Below, one piece after another: positions 42,595 to 50,028 of a stretch of 64,000 bases of DNA. Origin of the DNA: Hymenobacter sp. APR13 (GTDB lineage: Bacteria > Bacteroidota > Bacteroidia > Cytophagales > Hymenobacteraceae). Within the stretch, counting starts at the first letter, position 1, and each line of letters begins with the position of its first letter. The translations under genes were made by a program, and so were the position numbers. Under the pieces are notes generated by a model. That model searched no databases. It worked only from the letters and a program-made list of their open reading frames with translations, and had not been told where the DNA came from. The stretch is taken from assembly GCF_000737515.1 (NCBI RefSeq), contig NZ_CP006587.1, forward strand, positions 2,027,001 through 2,091,000. The letters run 5' to 3'.

Positions 42595-42806
42595 TGGAGC
42601 AATGGAGTAGCTGAGTAAGCTGTTCCTGCTCGCCGCCGCTGTTTTTCTTTCAGGCCCCCAGTGCATCCGTGCGCTGGGGGCCTGTTGCGTAATAGGCGCT
42701 GGCGGCCTGCAATGGAAGCTTCCACCAAAGTTGCGGGCGCGCCGCGCCGCGCCTCCACGTGCCCAGCCCTCATCTACTCAGCTACTCCCGTACTCAGTTA
42801 CTCATA
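42592..42806. repeat. Word-repeat hairpin F enclosing a GC hairpin
   Basis: Left arm 42589-42622 has GAGTAG, TGGAGCAA, TGGAGTAG, CTGAGTAA; right arm 42769-42804 has TCTACTCA, GCTACTCC, CGTACTCA, GTTACTCA, their complement. The first word overlaps the final codons GAG TAG of the DUF4783 gene. A separate 11-bp GC-rich hairpin (42651-42661 with 42674-42684) lies inside. Confidence 0.85.
42651..42684. terminator. GC-rich hairpin inside word-repeat F
   Basis: CAGGCCCCCAG at 42651-42661 pairs with CTGGGGGCCTG at 42674-42684. It is preceded by T-runs but has only a weak T-run after it, so it may terminate better on the minus strand. Confidence 0.6.
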
Positions 42807-42822
42807 GGTGCGCCGTTTTCAC

Positions 42823-42830
42823 TATTTTTG
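42823..42830 (+). promoter_or_regulatory. -7 box TATTTTTG of nadC
   Basis: A TAnnTTTG match only 4 bp before the GTG at 42835, so the mRNA should be nearly or fully leaderless, or initiation is at a later codon. Confidence 0.6.
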
Positions 42831-42834
42831 CCCC

Positions 42835-43695
42835 GTGCAAAACACCCCCTACCTCACCCCGGAAGCAATTTCAGAGTTCATTCGTACGGCGCTCCGCGAA
42901 GACGTCGGCGACGGTGACCATTCTTCGCTGGCGGCCATTCCGGCCGACGCCCGCAACCGGGCGCGGCTGCTGGTGAAAGATGAGGGCATACTGGCCGGCG
43001 TAGAGCTGGCCCGCCACATATTCCGGGCCGTGGACGCCGACCTGCAGGTGGAAACCCTGCTCGCCGACGGCGACTCCATCAAGCACGGCGACGTGGTACT
43101 GACGGTAGAGGGCCGCGCCCAGAGCATCCTGACGGCGGAGCGGCTGGTGCTCAACTGCATGCAGCGCATGAGCGGCATTGCCACCCACACCACCCACCTG
43201 CGCCACCTGCTGGCCGGCACCAAGGCCCGCCTGCTCGATACGCGCAAAACCACGCCCAACTTCCGCCTCTGCGAGAAGTGGGCGGTGCTCATCGGGGGCG
43301 GCGTCAACCACCGCTACGGCCTGTTCGACATGATTATTCTCAAGGACAACCACGTGGACTACGCCGGCGGTATTACGGAAGCCATTGCGGCCACCAAGGC
43401 CTACCTGGCCCGCACCGGCCGCCAGCTGCCCATTGAGGTGGAAACCCGCAACCTGACCGAAGTGCAGCAGGCCCTCGACGCCGGCGGCATCGACCGGATC
43501 ATGCTCGACAATATGCCGCCGGCCCAGCTGCGCGAAGCCGTGGAGCTGATTGCCGGCCGCGTAGAAACCGAAGCCAGCGGCGGCATCACCGAGCACACCA
43601 TTGCCGCCGTCGGGGCCACCGGCGTCGACTACATTTCCGTGGGTGCCCTCACGCACTCCACCAAAAGCCTCGACCTCAGCCTGAAAGCGTTTTAA
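42835..43695 (+). CDS. nadC: Nicotinate-nucleotide diphosphorylase (carboxylating)
   Basis: A 286-residue enzyme that converts quinolinate and PRPP to nicotinate mononucleotide in NAD synthesis. Motifs: REDVGDGDHSSL at the N-terminus, ERLVLNCMQRMSGIAT, LLDTRKTTPNFRLCEKWAVLIGGG with the substrate-binding Arg/Lys/His, DMIILKDNH, IEVETRN, IDRIMLDNM, and EASGGI. GTG at 42835 is the likely start, giving QNTPYLTPEAI; the frame begins 9 codons earlier but that start lies in the promoter. It follows the DUF4783 gene and ends at word-repeat hairpin G. Confidence 0.95.
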   Translation: MQNTPYLTPEAISEFIRTALREDVGDGDHSSLAAIPADARNRARLLVKDEGILAGVELARHIFRAVDADLQVETLLADGDSIKHGDVVLTVEGRAQSILTAERLVLNCMQRMSGIATHTTHLRHLLAGTKARLLDTRKTTPNFRLCEKWAVLIGGGVNHRYGLFDMIILKDNHVDYAGGITEAIAATKAYLARTGRQLPIEVETRNLTEVQQALDAGGIDRIMLDNMPPAQLREAVELIAGRVETEASGGITEHTIAAVGATGVDYISVGALTHSTKSLDLSLKAF

Positions 43696-43786
43696 ATGGT
43701 TGGATGGCTGAATGGTTACATGGTTAACCGTTTCAGCAGTTGATTGAACAGCCAGCCATTTAACCATTCAGCCATTTAGCAATTTA
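43696..43786. repeat. Word-repeat hairpin G
   Basis: An 8-mer run after the nadC stop (AATGGTTG, GATGGCTG, AATGGTTA, CATGGTTA) faces a complementary run (CAGCCATT, TAACCATT, CAGCCATT, TAGCAATT) ending 6 bp before the next ATG. It uses the same word as hairpin D, 17 kb away. Confidence 0.88.
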
Positions 43787-43792
43787 CCCTCC

Positions 43793-44416
43793 ATGCAACT
43801 CCCCAACCAACGCGGCGCCAGCTACCGCCAGCAGCAGCCGGCTGGCTCGCCCCTGGCTATCCGTACGAAAAAGCACCAGCTCGACTCCAACCTCTACACC
43901 CGCGTGGCCATGGGCTACGTGTGGCGCAAGGAATGGTGGTTTGTCCTGATTCCGTTTGTGGTGGGCGTACTGCCCGCCGCCATCTGGCCGTCGTGGTGGT
44001 GGCTGGCCAGCGGCTTGGTGCTGGCCCTGCTCTATGTGCTGCTGCGCTCCTCGCAGATTACGGCCGTGACGCAGGTAGAGCAGACCAAGCCCCTTTTCGA
44101 GCGCATGAGCTACGTGATAGACCAGCGCCAGATCGGGCTGATGCAGAACGAGAAAGAAGGCAAAGGCATGGGCGTCAACTGGGACATGATCGGGCGCGTA
44201 GAGCGGGAAGGCGAAGGCTACCTGCTCTGGTTCCGCAACCAGGATGTGCCGGCCGAGATTACCGGCTGGCGCGCCTGGGTGGCCCGCACCTTCGAAACGC
44301 CCATGTTCCTGCACGTTCCGTTTAAAATCTTCAACACGGCCACCGACCAGAAACTGTTCGAGTCGATGCTGCGCCGCAAGAACCTGCTGCCGGCTGCCGC
44401 GCCCGAGGCCAAGTAG
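43793..44416 (+). CDS. YcxB-like membrane protein
   Basis: A 207-residue protein with two membrane segments at about 50-66 and 68-84 (WWFVLIPFVVGVLPAAIW, WWWLASGLVLALLYVLL). It then has a cytoplasmic domain of about 120 residues (GVNWDMIGRVEREGEGYLLWF, FETPMFLHVPFKIFNTATDQKLFESML) that resembles the YcxB/PH-like fold. Function unknown. The N-terminus is polar with QQQ. It begins at the end of word-repeat G and lies ahead of two small lipoprotein genes. Confidence 0.8.
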   Translation: MQLPNQRGASYRQQQPAGSPLAIRTKKHQLDSNLYTRVAMGYVWRKEWWFVLIPFVVGVLPAAIWPSWWWLASGLVLALLYVLLRSSQITAVTQVEQTKPLFERMSYVIDQRQIGLMQNEKEGKGMGVNWDMIGRVEREGEGYLLWFRNQDVPAEITGWRAWVARTFETPMFLHVPFKIFNTATDQKLFESMLRRKNLLPAAAPEAK

Positions 44417-44461
44417 CCTGCCGCGCTTTTTACCTGTTATTTCAACTCTCTTTTTCTTCTC

Positions 44462-44899
44462 ATGACCAAGCAACTTCTGCTTTCCGCGCTGGCTGTAGCC
44501 GCTCTGTCCCTGTCTGCGTGCAGCAGCGAGCCTTCCGACTGGCGCCCCGACAAGAAAGTATCGGTGGATATGGTGGAGCCCGGTACCCGCTCTTCCGACA
44601 ACTTTGACCAGGCCACGGCGGGCGGTGCCCACCACGAGGGTGCTGCCGCGCACCACGAAGGCGCCGGTGCCATGCACGGTGCCAAAGGCGTAGAGCACGG
44701 TGCAGAAGGCACGCAGCACGAAGCTGGTGTAGCCACGCCGCCCAGCTCCAACGTGAACCTGGACCGCCGCGCCAAGCCGACGGCTGATGGTGCCACCTCG
44801 GCCAACGCCAAGGAAACGCTGCTCAACAAGAGCGACGAAACCGCGGCCGAAAAAGCAACCACAGCCGACCCCGCTGCCAAAGCCGAAAAGCCCGAATAG
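44462..44899 (+). CDS. Histidine-rich lipoprotein
   Basis: A 145-residue predicted lipoprotein: lipobox SLSACSSEP (cysteine near 20). The central part (about 55-95) has a histidine-rich repeat (AHHEGAAAHHEGAGAMHG, then VEHGAEGTQHEAG), which suggests metal binding, perhaps Zn, Cu or Ni. The rest is Ala/Lys/Asp/Thr-rich and probably disordered. The next gene, 3 bp downstream, encodes a heavy-metal-binding-domain lipoprotein, and a ZIP-like transporter lies about 1.3 kb further on, so a metal-handling neighbourhood is possible. No family recognised. Confidence 0.78.
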   Translation: MTKQLLLSALAVAALSLSACSSEPSDWRPDKKVSVDMVEPGTRSSDNFDQATAGGAHHEGAAAHHEGAGAMHGAKGVEHGAEGTQHEAGVATPPSSNVNLDRRAKPTADGATSANAKETLLNKSDETAAEKATTADPAAKAEKPE

Positions 44900-44902
44900 C
44901 CC

Positions 44903-45172
44903 GTGCGTATCGTGTCTCTGAAAGTAGTGGCGGCTGCCGCCCTGCTGCTGGGTAGCCTAACCGGCTGCGACAGCAAGCCTGCCACGGAAGCCGGCGCTGC
45001 CACTCCGGCAGCCAGCGTTGCCGCCCCGGCCGACAGCCTGGTTGCCCCAGCGGCGGCCGCGGCCTACATCTGCCCCATGAAGTGCGAAGGCAGCGCCAGC
45101 GACAAGCCCGGCAAGTGCCCGGTGTGCGAAATGGCGCTGGAGCCCGCCGAAGCCAGCAAGCCTGCCGGCTAG
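44903..45172 (+). CDS. Heavy-metal-binding domain lipoprotein
   Basis: An 89-residue predicted lipoprotein: GTG start at 44903, lipobox LGSLTGCDSK. The C-terminus (about 55-80) is YICPMKCEGSASDKPGKCPVCEMAL, the heavy-metal-binding domain (HMBD/YHS-like) whose CPMxC and CPxCxM motifs bind copper or zinc, best known from Cu-exporting ATPases and from CusB-type efflux proteins. It sits 3 bp after the His-rich lipoprotein gene and is surely co-transcribed. Confidence 0.87.
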   Translation: MRIVSLKVVAAAALLLGSLTGCDSKPATEAGAATPAASVAAPADSLVAPAAAAAYICPMKCEGSASDKPGKCPVCEMALEPAEASKPAG

Positions 45173-45187
45173 AAGCTACCGCGAAGT

Positions 45188-45244
45188 GCAGTTCCACGTT
45201 CGGTGAAACCAGCCTATGGGCCGGTCCGCCGGACGTGGAACTGC
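45188..45244. terminator. Hairpin after the metal lipoprotein pair
   Basis: An 11-bp stem (45188-45198 with 45234-45244), long loop, no T-run. May stabilise the transcript end. Confidence 0.45.
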
Positions 45245-45350
45245 TGTTGTTGCGGATATTTTGTAACATTGTTGCATGATAGCCGCCGCGGCTGCTCCGG
45301 GCCCCGAACATTGCGCCTTGCCTCCCGCAAGCAACCTGTGGTTTTCTGAT

Positions 45351-46103
45351 ATGACGCCTTTACCCGCCCCGGCGGAGCCGGAATGGTTTAGTACCTGGTT
45401 CGACTCGCCTTACTACCACCTGCTCTACCACGACCGGAACCAGGCCGAAGCTCAGGCCTTCCTGGATACGCTGCTGACGCGCCTGCACCCCAAGCCGCAG
45501 GCGCGCCTGCTGGACTTTGCCTGCGGCAAGGGCCGGCATTCCATCTACCTGAGCGAGCGGGGATACGACGTAACCGGCATCGACCTGTCGGCGGAGAGCA
45601 TTGCGGCGGCGCAGCGCCACGCCCACCAGCACCTGCACTTTGCGGTGCACGACATGCGGGAGCCGCTGCCGTTTGGGCCCTTTGATTTCATTTTCAACCT
45701 GTTCACCAGCTTCGGCTACTTTCAGCACGAGAGCGAAAACGTGCTGGCGCTGCGCAACGCCACGGCGGCCCTGCGGCCGGGCGGCAAGCTGGTCATCGAC
45801 TTCCTGAACACCGAGCGCACGGTGCGCGAGCTGGTAGCGCACGAACAAAAGACGGTGAACGGCATTACGTTCCAGCTGCGCCGTCACCTCGACCGGGACT
45901 TCATCGTGAAGGAAATCGACTTCCGGACCGCCGACAGCCAGGAACTGCATTTCGAGGAGCGGGTGCGGGCTCTGAGCCGGGAACGGTTTGAGGAGTATTT
46001 CCTGCTGGCCGGGCTGCGGCTGGTAGACGTGCTCGGCGACTACCAGCTGCGCCCCTACGACGAGGCCAGCAGCCCGCGCATGATTTTCATTCTTAAAAAG
46101 TGA
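45351..46103 (+). CDS. Class I SAM-dependent methyltransferase
   Basis: A 250-residue methyltransferase. The SAM-binding core: LLDFACGKGRHSIYLSERGYDVTGIDLS (motif I and the acidic end of strand 2), HFAVHDMREPLP, PFDFIFNLFTSFGYFQ (motif II) and ALRPGGKLVIDFLN (motif III). The N-terminus AEPEWFSTWFDSPYYHLLYHDRN is shared with a Bacteroidota subfamily annotated only as class I methyltransferase. The substrate is unknown. ATG at 45351 is preferred over the upstream start at 45276. Confidence 0.92.
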   Translation: MTPLPAPAEPEWFSTWFDSPYYHLLYHDRNQAEAQAFLDTLLTRLHPKPQARLLDFACGKGRHSIYLSERGYDVTGIDLSAESIAAAQRHAHQHLHFAVHDMREPLPFGPFDFIFNLFTSFGYFQHESENVLALRNATAALRPGGKLVIDFLNTERTVRELVAHEQKTVNGITFQLRRHLDRDFIVKEIDFRTADSQELHFEERVRALSRERFEEYFLLAGLRLVDVLGDYQLRPYDEASSPRMIFILKK

Positions 46104-46230
46104 CGAGGGGATGAGGTAAGATGTGATGAGGGGAAAGGGAACAGGTACCATGCGGAAGCTACGCAGCCTGTCACCAGTTACCTCATCACCACTTACCTCA
46201 TCACCGTTCACTTCATCACTTCATCACCGG
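46104..46230. repeat. Word-repeat hairpin H
   Basis: Left arm (TGACGAGG, GGATGAGG, TAAGATG, TGATGAGG), beginning with or just after the methyltransferase stop. Right arm 46167-46229 is a longer run (CTCATCAC, CACTTAC, CTCATCAC, CGTTCAC, TTCATCAC, TTCATCAC), alternating 7 and 8 nt. It ends 4 bp before the ATG of the next gene. Same words as hairpins A and J. Confidence 0.85.
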
Positions 46231-46233
46231 TTT

Positions 46234-46971
46234 ATGTGGTTTGCTGTTTTGCTGTTGTTTCTTACCGTGCTGGGGGCCGGCTGGTCTACCCGGCTGGTGC
46301 CAACCGCCAGCACCGTCTGGATGAAGCCGCTGCTGGCCTTTAGCGGCGCGTATCTGTTTACGCTCACCATCACGCACCTGCTGCCCGAAGCGCTGCTGCT
46401 GGTGCCCGGCAACATGCACCGCATCGGCTACTTCGTGCTGGCGGGCTTTTTCGGGCAGCTGATTCTGGAGGTCTTCTCGCAGGGCGTGGAGCACGGGCAC
46501 GTGCATCACCATTCCGAGCACGTGGGGCACGTGCCGTTCCTGCTGCTGTTTTCGCTGGTGATTCACTCGTTTCTGGAGGGCAGCATCCTGGTGAAAGCCC
46601 CCGCCGCCGGCGCCGTCAGCGACAATTTCTACGCCATCCTAACGGGCGTGGCGCTCCACCACATTCCGGCCGCCTTCGCTCTGATGGCGGCGTTGCGGCT
46701 GCGGCTGGGCAGCTTCCGGAAGGCGCTGCCGCTGCTGGTGTTGTTTGCACTGGCGGCCCCAATCGGTATCATCGTCAGCAACTACGTGGTGCTCGATCAG
46801 CTCCTGACCGGTGGCCTTTACGCGGCGCTGCTGGGCTTCGTGGCCGGCAACTTCCTGCACGTTTCCACCACTATCCTCTTCGAAACCAGCCCCGAGCACA
46901 AACTCAACATGCCCAAGCTGGCCGCCACCCTGGCCGGCACCATGCTGGCGCTGGGCGTAGAAGCGCTTTAG
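46234..46971 (+). CDS. ZIP-family-like divalent metal transporter
   Basis: A 245-residue polytopic protein with about seven or eight membrane segments, of the ZIP zinc/iron transporter superfamily. Family marks: ITHLLPEA (near residue 48), the His-rich loop EHGHVHHHSEHVGHVP (about 88-105), the metal-site helix SLVIHSFLEGSILV and LTGVALHHIPAAFALM, each with His and Glu or Pro at ligand positions. An uptake role for Zn or other divalent cations is likely. The ATG at 46234 is chosen because the upstream frame reads the repeat words as SSPLTSSPFTSS, an artefact. Confidence 0.88.
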   Translation: MWFAVLLLFLTVLGAGWSTRLVPTASTVWMKPLLAFSGAYLFTLTITHLLPEALLLVPGNMHRIGYFVLAGFFGQLILEVFSQGVEHGHVHHHSEHVGHVPFLLLFSLVIHSFLEGSILVKAPAAGAVSDNFYAILTGVALHHIPAAFALMAALRLRLGSFRKALPLLVLFALAAPIGIIVSNYVVLDQLLTGGLYAALLGFVAGNFLHVSTTILFETSPEHKLNMPKLAATLAGTMLALGVEAL

Positions 46972-47165
46972 GGATTAAGGATTAGGGATTAAGGCTTGGT
47001 GATTAGGCGCAAATAAACAGAAAGAAAAGAGGCCCCGCCGTAACCCGGCGGGGCCTTTTTCATATATCCTAATCCCTAATCCCTAATCCCTAATCCCTAA
47101 TCCCTAATCCCTAATCCCTAATCCCTAATCCCTAATCCCTAATCCCTAATCCCTACTCCCTACTC
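46972..47165. repeat. Word-repeat hairpin I with telomere-like CCTAATC array
   Basis: Left arm (46969-47006) TAGGGAT, TAAGGAT, TAGGGAT, TAAGGCT, TGGTGAT, TAGG starts with the stop codon TAG. Right arm is twelve CCTAATC 7-mers (47068-47151) and two CCTACTC (47152-47165), which form the stop codon and last codons of the convergent gene. A terminator lies between. Confidence 0.95.
47030..47060. terminator. Terminator between ZIP-like gene and the cbp unit
   Basis: An 11-bp GC stem (47030-47040 with 47046-47056), loop of 5 nt, followed by a T-run on the plus strand and preceded by an A-rich stretch. Confidence 0.9.
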
Positions 47166-47678
47166 CCTAAAAAGACCCCAGCCGTCGTCGTAGTGGTCGG
47201 TGGGGTCGAAGGTGGCGACCCAGTCGCGGAATAGGAGGCGAAACTCGTCTAGCTCGCGGCGTAGCGTCTGGATATAGTCGGGGTGGGTGAGGCGCAGTTC
47301 CCGGCACAGCGAAGTCTGGGTGAGCAGGCTTTCGGCCGCCACTTTTATCAGCACGGCCAGTTCCATGCTCCGGCCGTAGTCGGTGGTGGCGCGGGCGGCA
47401 GCCAGCTTGGCGGCCAGCTGAAAGCCGTTGCTGAGCATCAGCTCCCCAATGCCGCGCACGTCTTCGGGGCGCAGCTCGGGTTCTTCGGACTGGTCTTCGG
47501 GCGGCAGCAGGGCCGCATCATCGGGGTGCGGAGTGGTGGCGGGAGCTAGGCTCTGCACCAGCGCCTGCGTTAGCAGGCCTATTTCGCGGGCTTTCTGGCG
47601 CAGCGGGGCCGCGTGCAGCTCCCGCAAGCCCTGGTCGAGACCCTCGTCGTCGTGGTCGTCGTCGTCGTCGTTCCACAT
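47160..47678 (-). CDS. Hypothetical acidic protein of the cbpA-cbpM unit
   Basis: A 172-residue soluble protein with an Asp-rich N-terminus (WNDDDDDHDDEGLD) followed by helices (LRQKAREIGLLTQALVQSLA, GELMLSNGFQLAAKLAAARA, SMELAVLIKVAAESLLTQTSL) and an acidic end. No family recognised. It starts 3 bp after cbpM on the minus strand and is therefore probably co-translated with the DnaJ-like chaperone and its modulator. Its last two codons and stop are written in the CCTACTC repeat of hairpin I, so its C-terminus may vary among strains. Confidence 0.82.
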   Translation of the reverse strand: MWNDDDDDHDDEGLDQGLRELHAAPLRQKAREIGLLTQALVQSLAPATTPHPDDAALLPPEDQSEEPELRPEDVRGIGELMLSNGFQLAAKLAAARATTDYGRSMELAVLIKVAAESLLTQTSLCRELRLTHPDYIQTLRRELDEFRLLFRDWVATFDPTDHYDDGWGLFRE

Positions 47679-47681
47679 ACC

Positions 47682-48014
47682 CTAGAGCCAGTCGTCGGCT
47701 TCGAGTTGGGGGCCGGAGCTGCGCAGCAGAAATTCCAGCTGCCGGGCGCGAGCCTGCTGCCGCACCAGCTCGGCCTGCAAGCTCAGGAGCCGCTGGCGCA
47801 TGGCCAGCACCACCTCAATGCCCGCGTGGCTCAGCTCCAGCTCGTGCTGCAGGCGCGAGAGGCGCGCTACATGCTCGGGCTCGTCGTGGATGGTGCCGGG
47901 CCGGGGGCCGGCCGCCAGCAGACCCAGCTCCACAAAGTCGCGCAGATCCGTTTCGGTCAGCGCGTACTGGCTGGCGCAGTCGTGGTACGTGATGGTGATG
48001 CGGTGCGTTTCCAT
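47682..48014 (-). CDS. cbpM: CbpM-type chaperone modulator
   Basis: A 110-residue MerR-like helical protein of the CbpM family, which binds and inhibits the DnaJ-like CbpA in E. coli. It has the DNA-binding-like winged helix start (ITYHDCASQYALTETDLRDFVELGLL) and a long coiled-coil helix (RLSRLQHELELSHAGIEVVLAMRQRLLSLQAELVRQQ). It directly follows the DnaJ gene (53 bp), as in other CbpA/CbpM pairs. Confidence 0.9.
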   Translation of the reverse strand: METHRITITYHDCASQYALTETDLRDFVELGLLAAGPRPGTIHDEPEHVARLSRLQHELELSHAGIEVVLAMRQRLLSLQAELVRQQARARQLEFLLRSSGPQLEADDWL

Positions 48015-48067
48015 GTGTGAGGAAGGCTATGTGGTTGGCTGGTAAAACGATAACGTGAGCGAAGCCG

Positions 48068-48982
48068 CTACGGGCGCAGTGCGGCCAGCTGCTGCAGCAA
48101 GTCTTTTTCCTGCTCAGAAAGCTGCTGGGGCAGCTGCACCGTGAGGCGCAGGTACAGGTCGCCGTGCTGGCCGGCCTGCTTGTGCACCGGGAAGCCCTTG
48201 CCGCGCAGGCGCAGGCGGGTGCCGTTCTGGGTTTCGGGTTTGATGTTGATTTTGAGCGGGCCCGAGAGGGTGTCCACTATCTGCTCACCGCCCAGCAGAG
48301 CGCGATATAGCGGCACCTGCACTTCCTGGGTGAGGTCGTTGCCGGTGCGGGCGAAGCGGGTATCGGGCTGCACGCGCAGCGTGATGTAGAGCGAGCCGGC
48401 CGGCCCACCGTTGCGGCCGGGGCCGCCCTGGTCGCGCAGCCGGATCACCTGCCCATCCTCAACGCCGGGCTGAATGGTGAGGCGCAGGCTTTTGCCGTTG
48501 ACAGTGAGCGTGCGCGGCCCGCCTTCGTAGGCGTCCTGCAGGCTCAGCTCCAGCTCGGCCTGGTAGTCCTGGCCGGCCGCGGCGCGTGTGCTGCGCCCGC
48601 CGCCGCCACCCATATTGCCGAAGATGGAGCCGAAGAAGTCCGAGAAGTCGGCGCCGTCGCCGAAGTCGTTGCCGCCGAAGCCGCCCTGCTGCTGGTACTG
48701 GCTCCAGTCGAAGCTGCCGCCCCGGGCACTGCCGCCGCCGGCGCCGGCCTGCTGGTAGCGCTGCCAGTCGCTGCCGAGCTGGTCGTATTTCTGCCGCTTT
48801 TCCGGATCGGAGAGAACCTCGTTGGCTTCGTTCACCTCCTTGAATTTCTGCTCCGCGTCCGCGTTGTTGGGGTTCACATCGGGGTGATGCTGGCGGGCCA
48901 GCTTGCGGTAGGCTTTCTTGATCTGGTCGGTGGTAGCGGTTTTCTCTACGCCCAGAATCTTATAGTAGTCTTTGTAGTCCAC
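48068..48982 (-). CDS. cbpA: DnaJ-like co-chaperone (CbpA type)
   Basis: A 304-residue Hsp40: J domain at 1-70 with the HPD motif ([13 protein letters not shown]), a Gly/Phe/Ser-rich region (about 75-135: [30 protein letters not shown]), and DnaJ C-terminal beta domains I and II (about 145-300: [45 protein letters not shown]). It lacks the CxxCxGxG zinc domain, so it is of the CbpA/DjlB class rather than DnaJ itself. It would stimulate the ATPase of DnaK. First gene of the unit. Confidence 0.92.
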   Translation of the reverse strand: MDYKDYYKILGVEKTATTDQIKKAYRKLARQHHPDVNPNNADAEQKFKEVNEANEVLSDPEKRQKYDQLGSDWQRYQQAGAGGGSARGGSFDWSQYQQQGGFGGNDFGDGADFSDFFGSIFGNMGGGGGRSTRAAAGQDYQAELELSLQDAYEGGPRTLTVNGKSLRLTIQPGVEDGQVIRLRDQGGPGRNGGPAGSLYITLRVQPDTRFARTGNDLTQEVQVPLYRALLGGEQIVDTLSGPLKINIKPETQNGTRLRLRGKGFPVHKQAGQHGDLYLRLTVQLPQQLSEQEKDLLQQLAALRP

Positions 48983-49199
48983 AGGACAGAATGACGGAAA
49001 AGCGTGGCAGGTGAGAACGACGGAGTTGGAGCGGTGCGACCCGGAAATTCAGGCGTTCAGGCCTGTCCGGCGCGGCTGCCGCTCCGGTTTTACAAACGTC
49101 AGGAAGCAGACGGGGGTTGCTGAAACGGAAATGGCCCTTCTTTTGTAGATTACCAAACTGTTACATTCCCACCCCCTTTTTCTCTTCATGTTCTCCGCT

Positions 49200-49616
49200 A
49201 TGAAACGGATTCTTTCTCTCGCCCTGCTGCTGGCTACGGGCAGCTTCGTGGCCCAGGCACAAACCAAACTCCCGCCCCGCAAACCAGTGCAGCCGCGTGG
49301 CCGCATGGTGATGAAAGACGGCGCCACCCGCGACGGAGCGGTAATGAAGGACGGCAAAGTGATTCTCACCCAGCAGGGCCTCACCAACCCGGTTCTGCAG
49401 GAAACCGCCCTCATCAACGGCACCAAAATCAAGCCCGACGGCACCCTGACGATGCCTGATGGCACCACCACCCAAATGAAGGAAGGCGACTACATGTCGC
49501 TGACCGGCCGCCTCACCACCATGGCCATGAAAGCCGAGCAGGACAGCCTGATGAAAGCTGCCATGGCCGACCCGAAAGCTAAGGGCAAAACCAAAATGAA
49601 GAAGAAAGGCAAATAG
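49200..49616 (+). CDS. DUF6799 domain secreted protein
   Basis: A 138-residue exported protein: signal peptide MKRILSLALLLATGSFVAQAQ, then one DUF6799 domain (MVMKDGATRDGAVMKDGKVILTQQG, INGTKIKPDGTLTMPDGTTTQMKEGDYM). The repeats of Met-Lys-Asp-Gly and Met-Pro-Asp-Gly are diagnostic of this Bacteroidota family. The C-terminus is Lys-rich. Function unknown. An upstream start at 49188 adds only four residues. Confidence 0.88.
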   Translation: MKRILSLALLLATGSFVAQAQTKLPPRKPVQPRGRMVMKDGATRDGAVMKDGKVILTQQGLTNPVLQETALINGTKIKPDGTLTMPDGTTTQMKEGDYMSLTGRLTTMAMKAEQDSLMKAAMADPKAKGKTKMKKKGK

Positions 49617-49747
49617 CCGGCCCCTGTCGGGCAGACGCCGCTCACGAGCGGGGCCTGCCCGGCAGCGCAAAAACCTGCCGCGGCGCCCCTGCCGTTGCCG
49701 AATCTCCCGCATTGGGTGGGGTTCGGCAACGGCGGGGGCGCCGCGGC
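49617..49747. terminator. Two tandem GC hairpins between convergent genes
   Basis: The first pairs CTGTCGGGCAG (about 49624-49634) with CTGCCCGGCAG (about 49654-49664), one mismatch. The second, 49677-49702 with 49722-49747, is a 26-bp stem with one or two mismatches. Neither has a clear T-run. They fill the gap between genes ending at 49616 and 49762. Confidence 0.75.
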
Positions 49748-49761
49748 GGCGTTTGGGGCGG

Positions 49762-49959
49762 CTAGCGCTGGGTGTAGTCCTGGAGAATTTCGCGCACCTC
49801 GGCTTCGTTGGTGGCTTCCACTACTTCGTTGATGACAAACTGCACCTCGGCCTCCGACCAATGCTGGGCCTCGGCGGCTTTGATGAAGGCCGCCAACGCC
49901 TCGAAACGGGAGGTGGTGGCAGGCGGCAGAGTCCAGGTTACTTTCTTCTTGATGCGCAT
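49762..49959 (-). CDS. Small helical hypothetical protein
   Basis: A 65-residue basic-to-acidic protein, with a short N-terminus [22 protein letters not shown] and two helices ([42 protein letters not shown]). No signal or membrane segment. It could be a small regulator or an antitoxin-like protein, but no toxin lies next to it. The strong hairpins and codon use suggest a real gene; no homologue recognised. Confidence 0.68.
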   Translation of the reverse strand: MRIKKKVTWTLPPATTSRFEALAAFIKAAEAQHWSEAEVQFVINEVVEATNEAEVREILQDYTQR

Positions 49960-50028
49960 GGAAGAGAGGAAATAGTGGAATGATGCCCCCGGTCGGACGC
50001 CTGCGGCGTCGGACTAGGAGAAGCCGTT

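Noticed and set aside
46123..46233. N-terminal extension of the ZIP-like protein with TSSP repeats
   Set aside because: It is only the translation of the word-repeat arm; the real start is the ATG at 46234, just before the first membrane helix.
47068..47165. Possible true telomere or chromosome end
   Set aside because: The CCTAATC array is short, internal, flanked by coding sequence on both sides, and has a complementary arm 60 bp away. It fits the word-repeat hairpin pattern.
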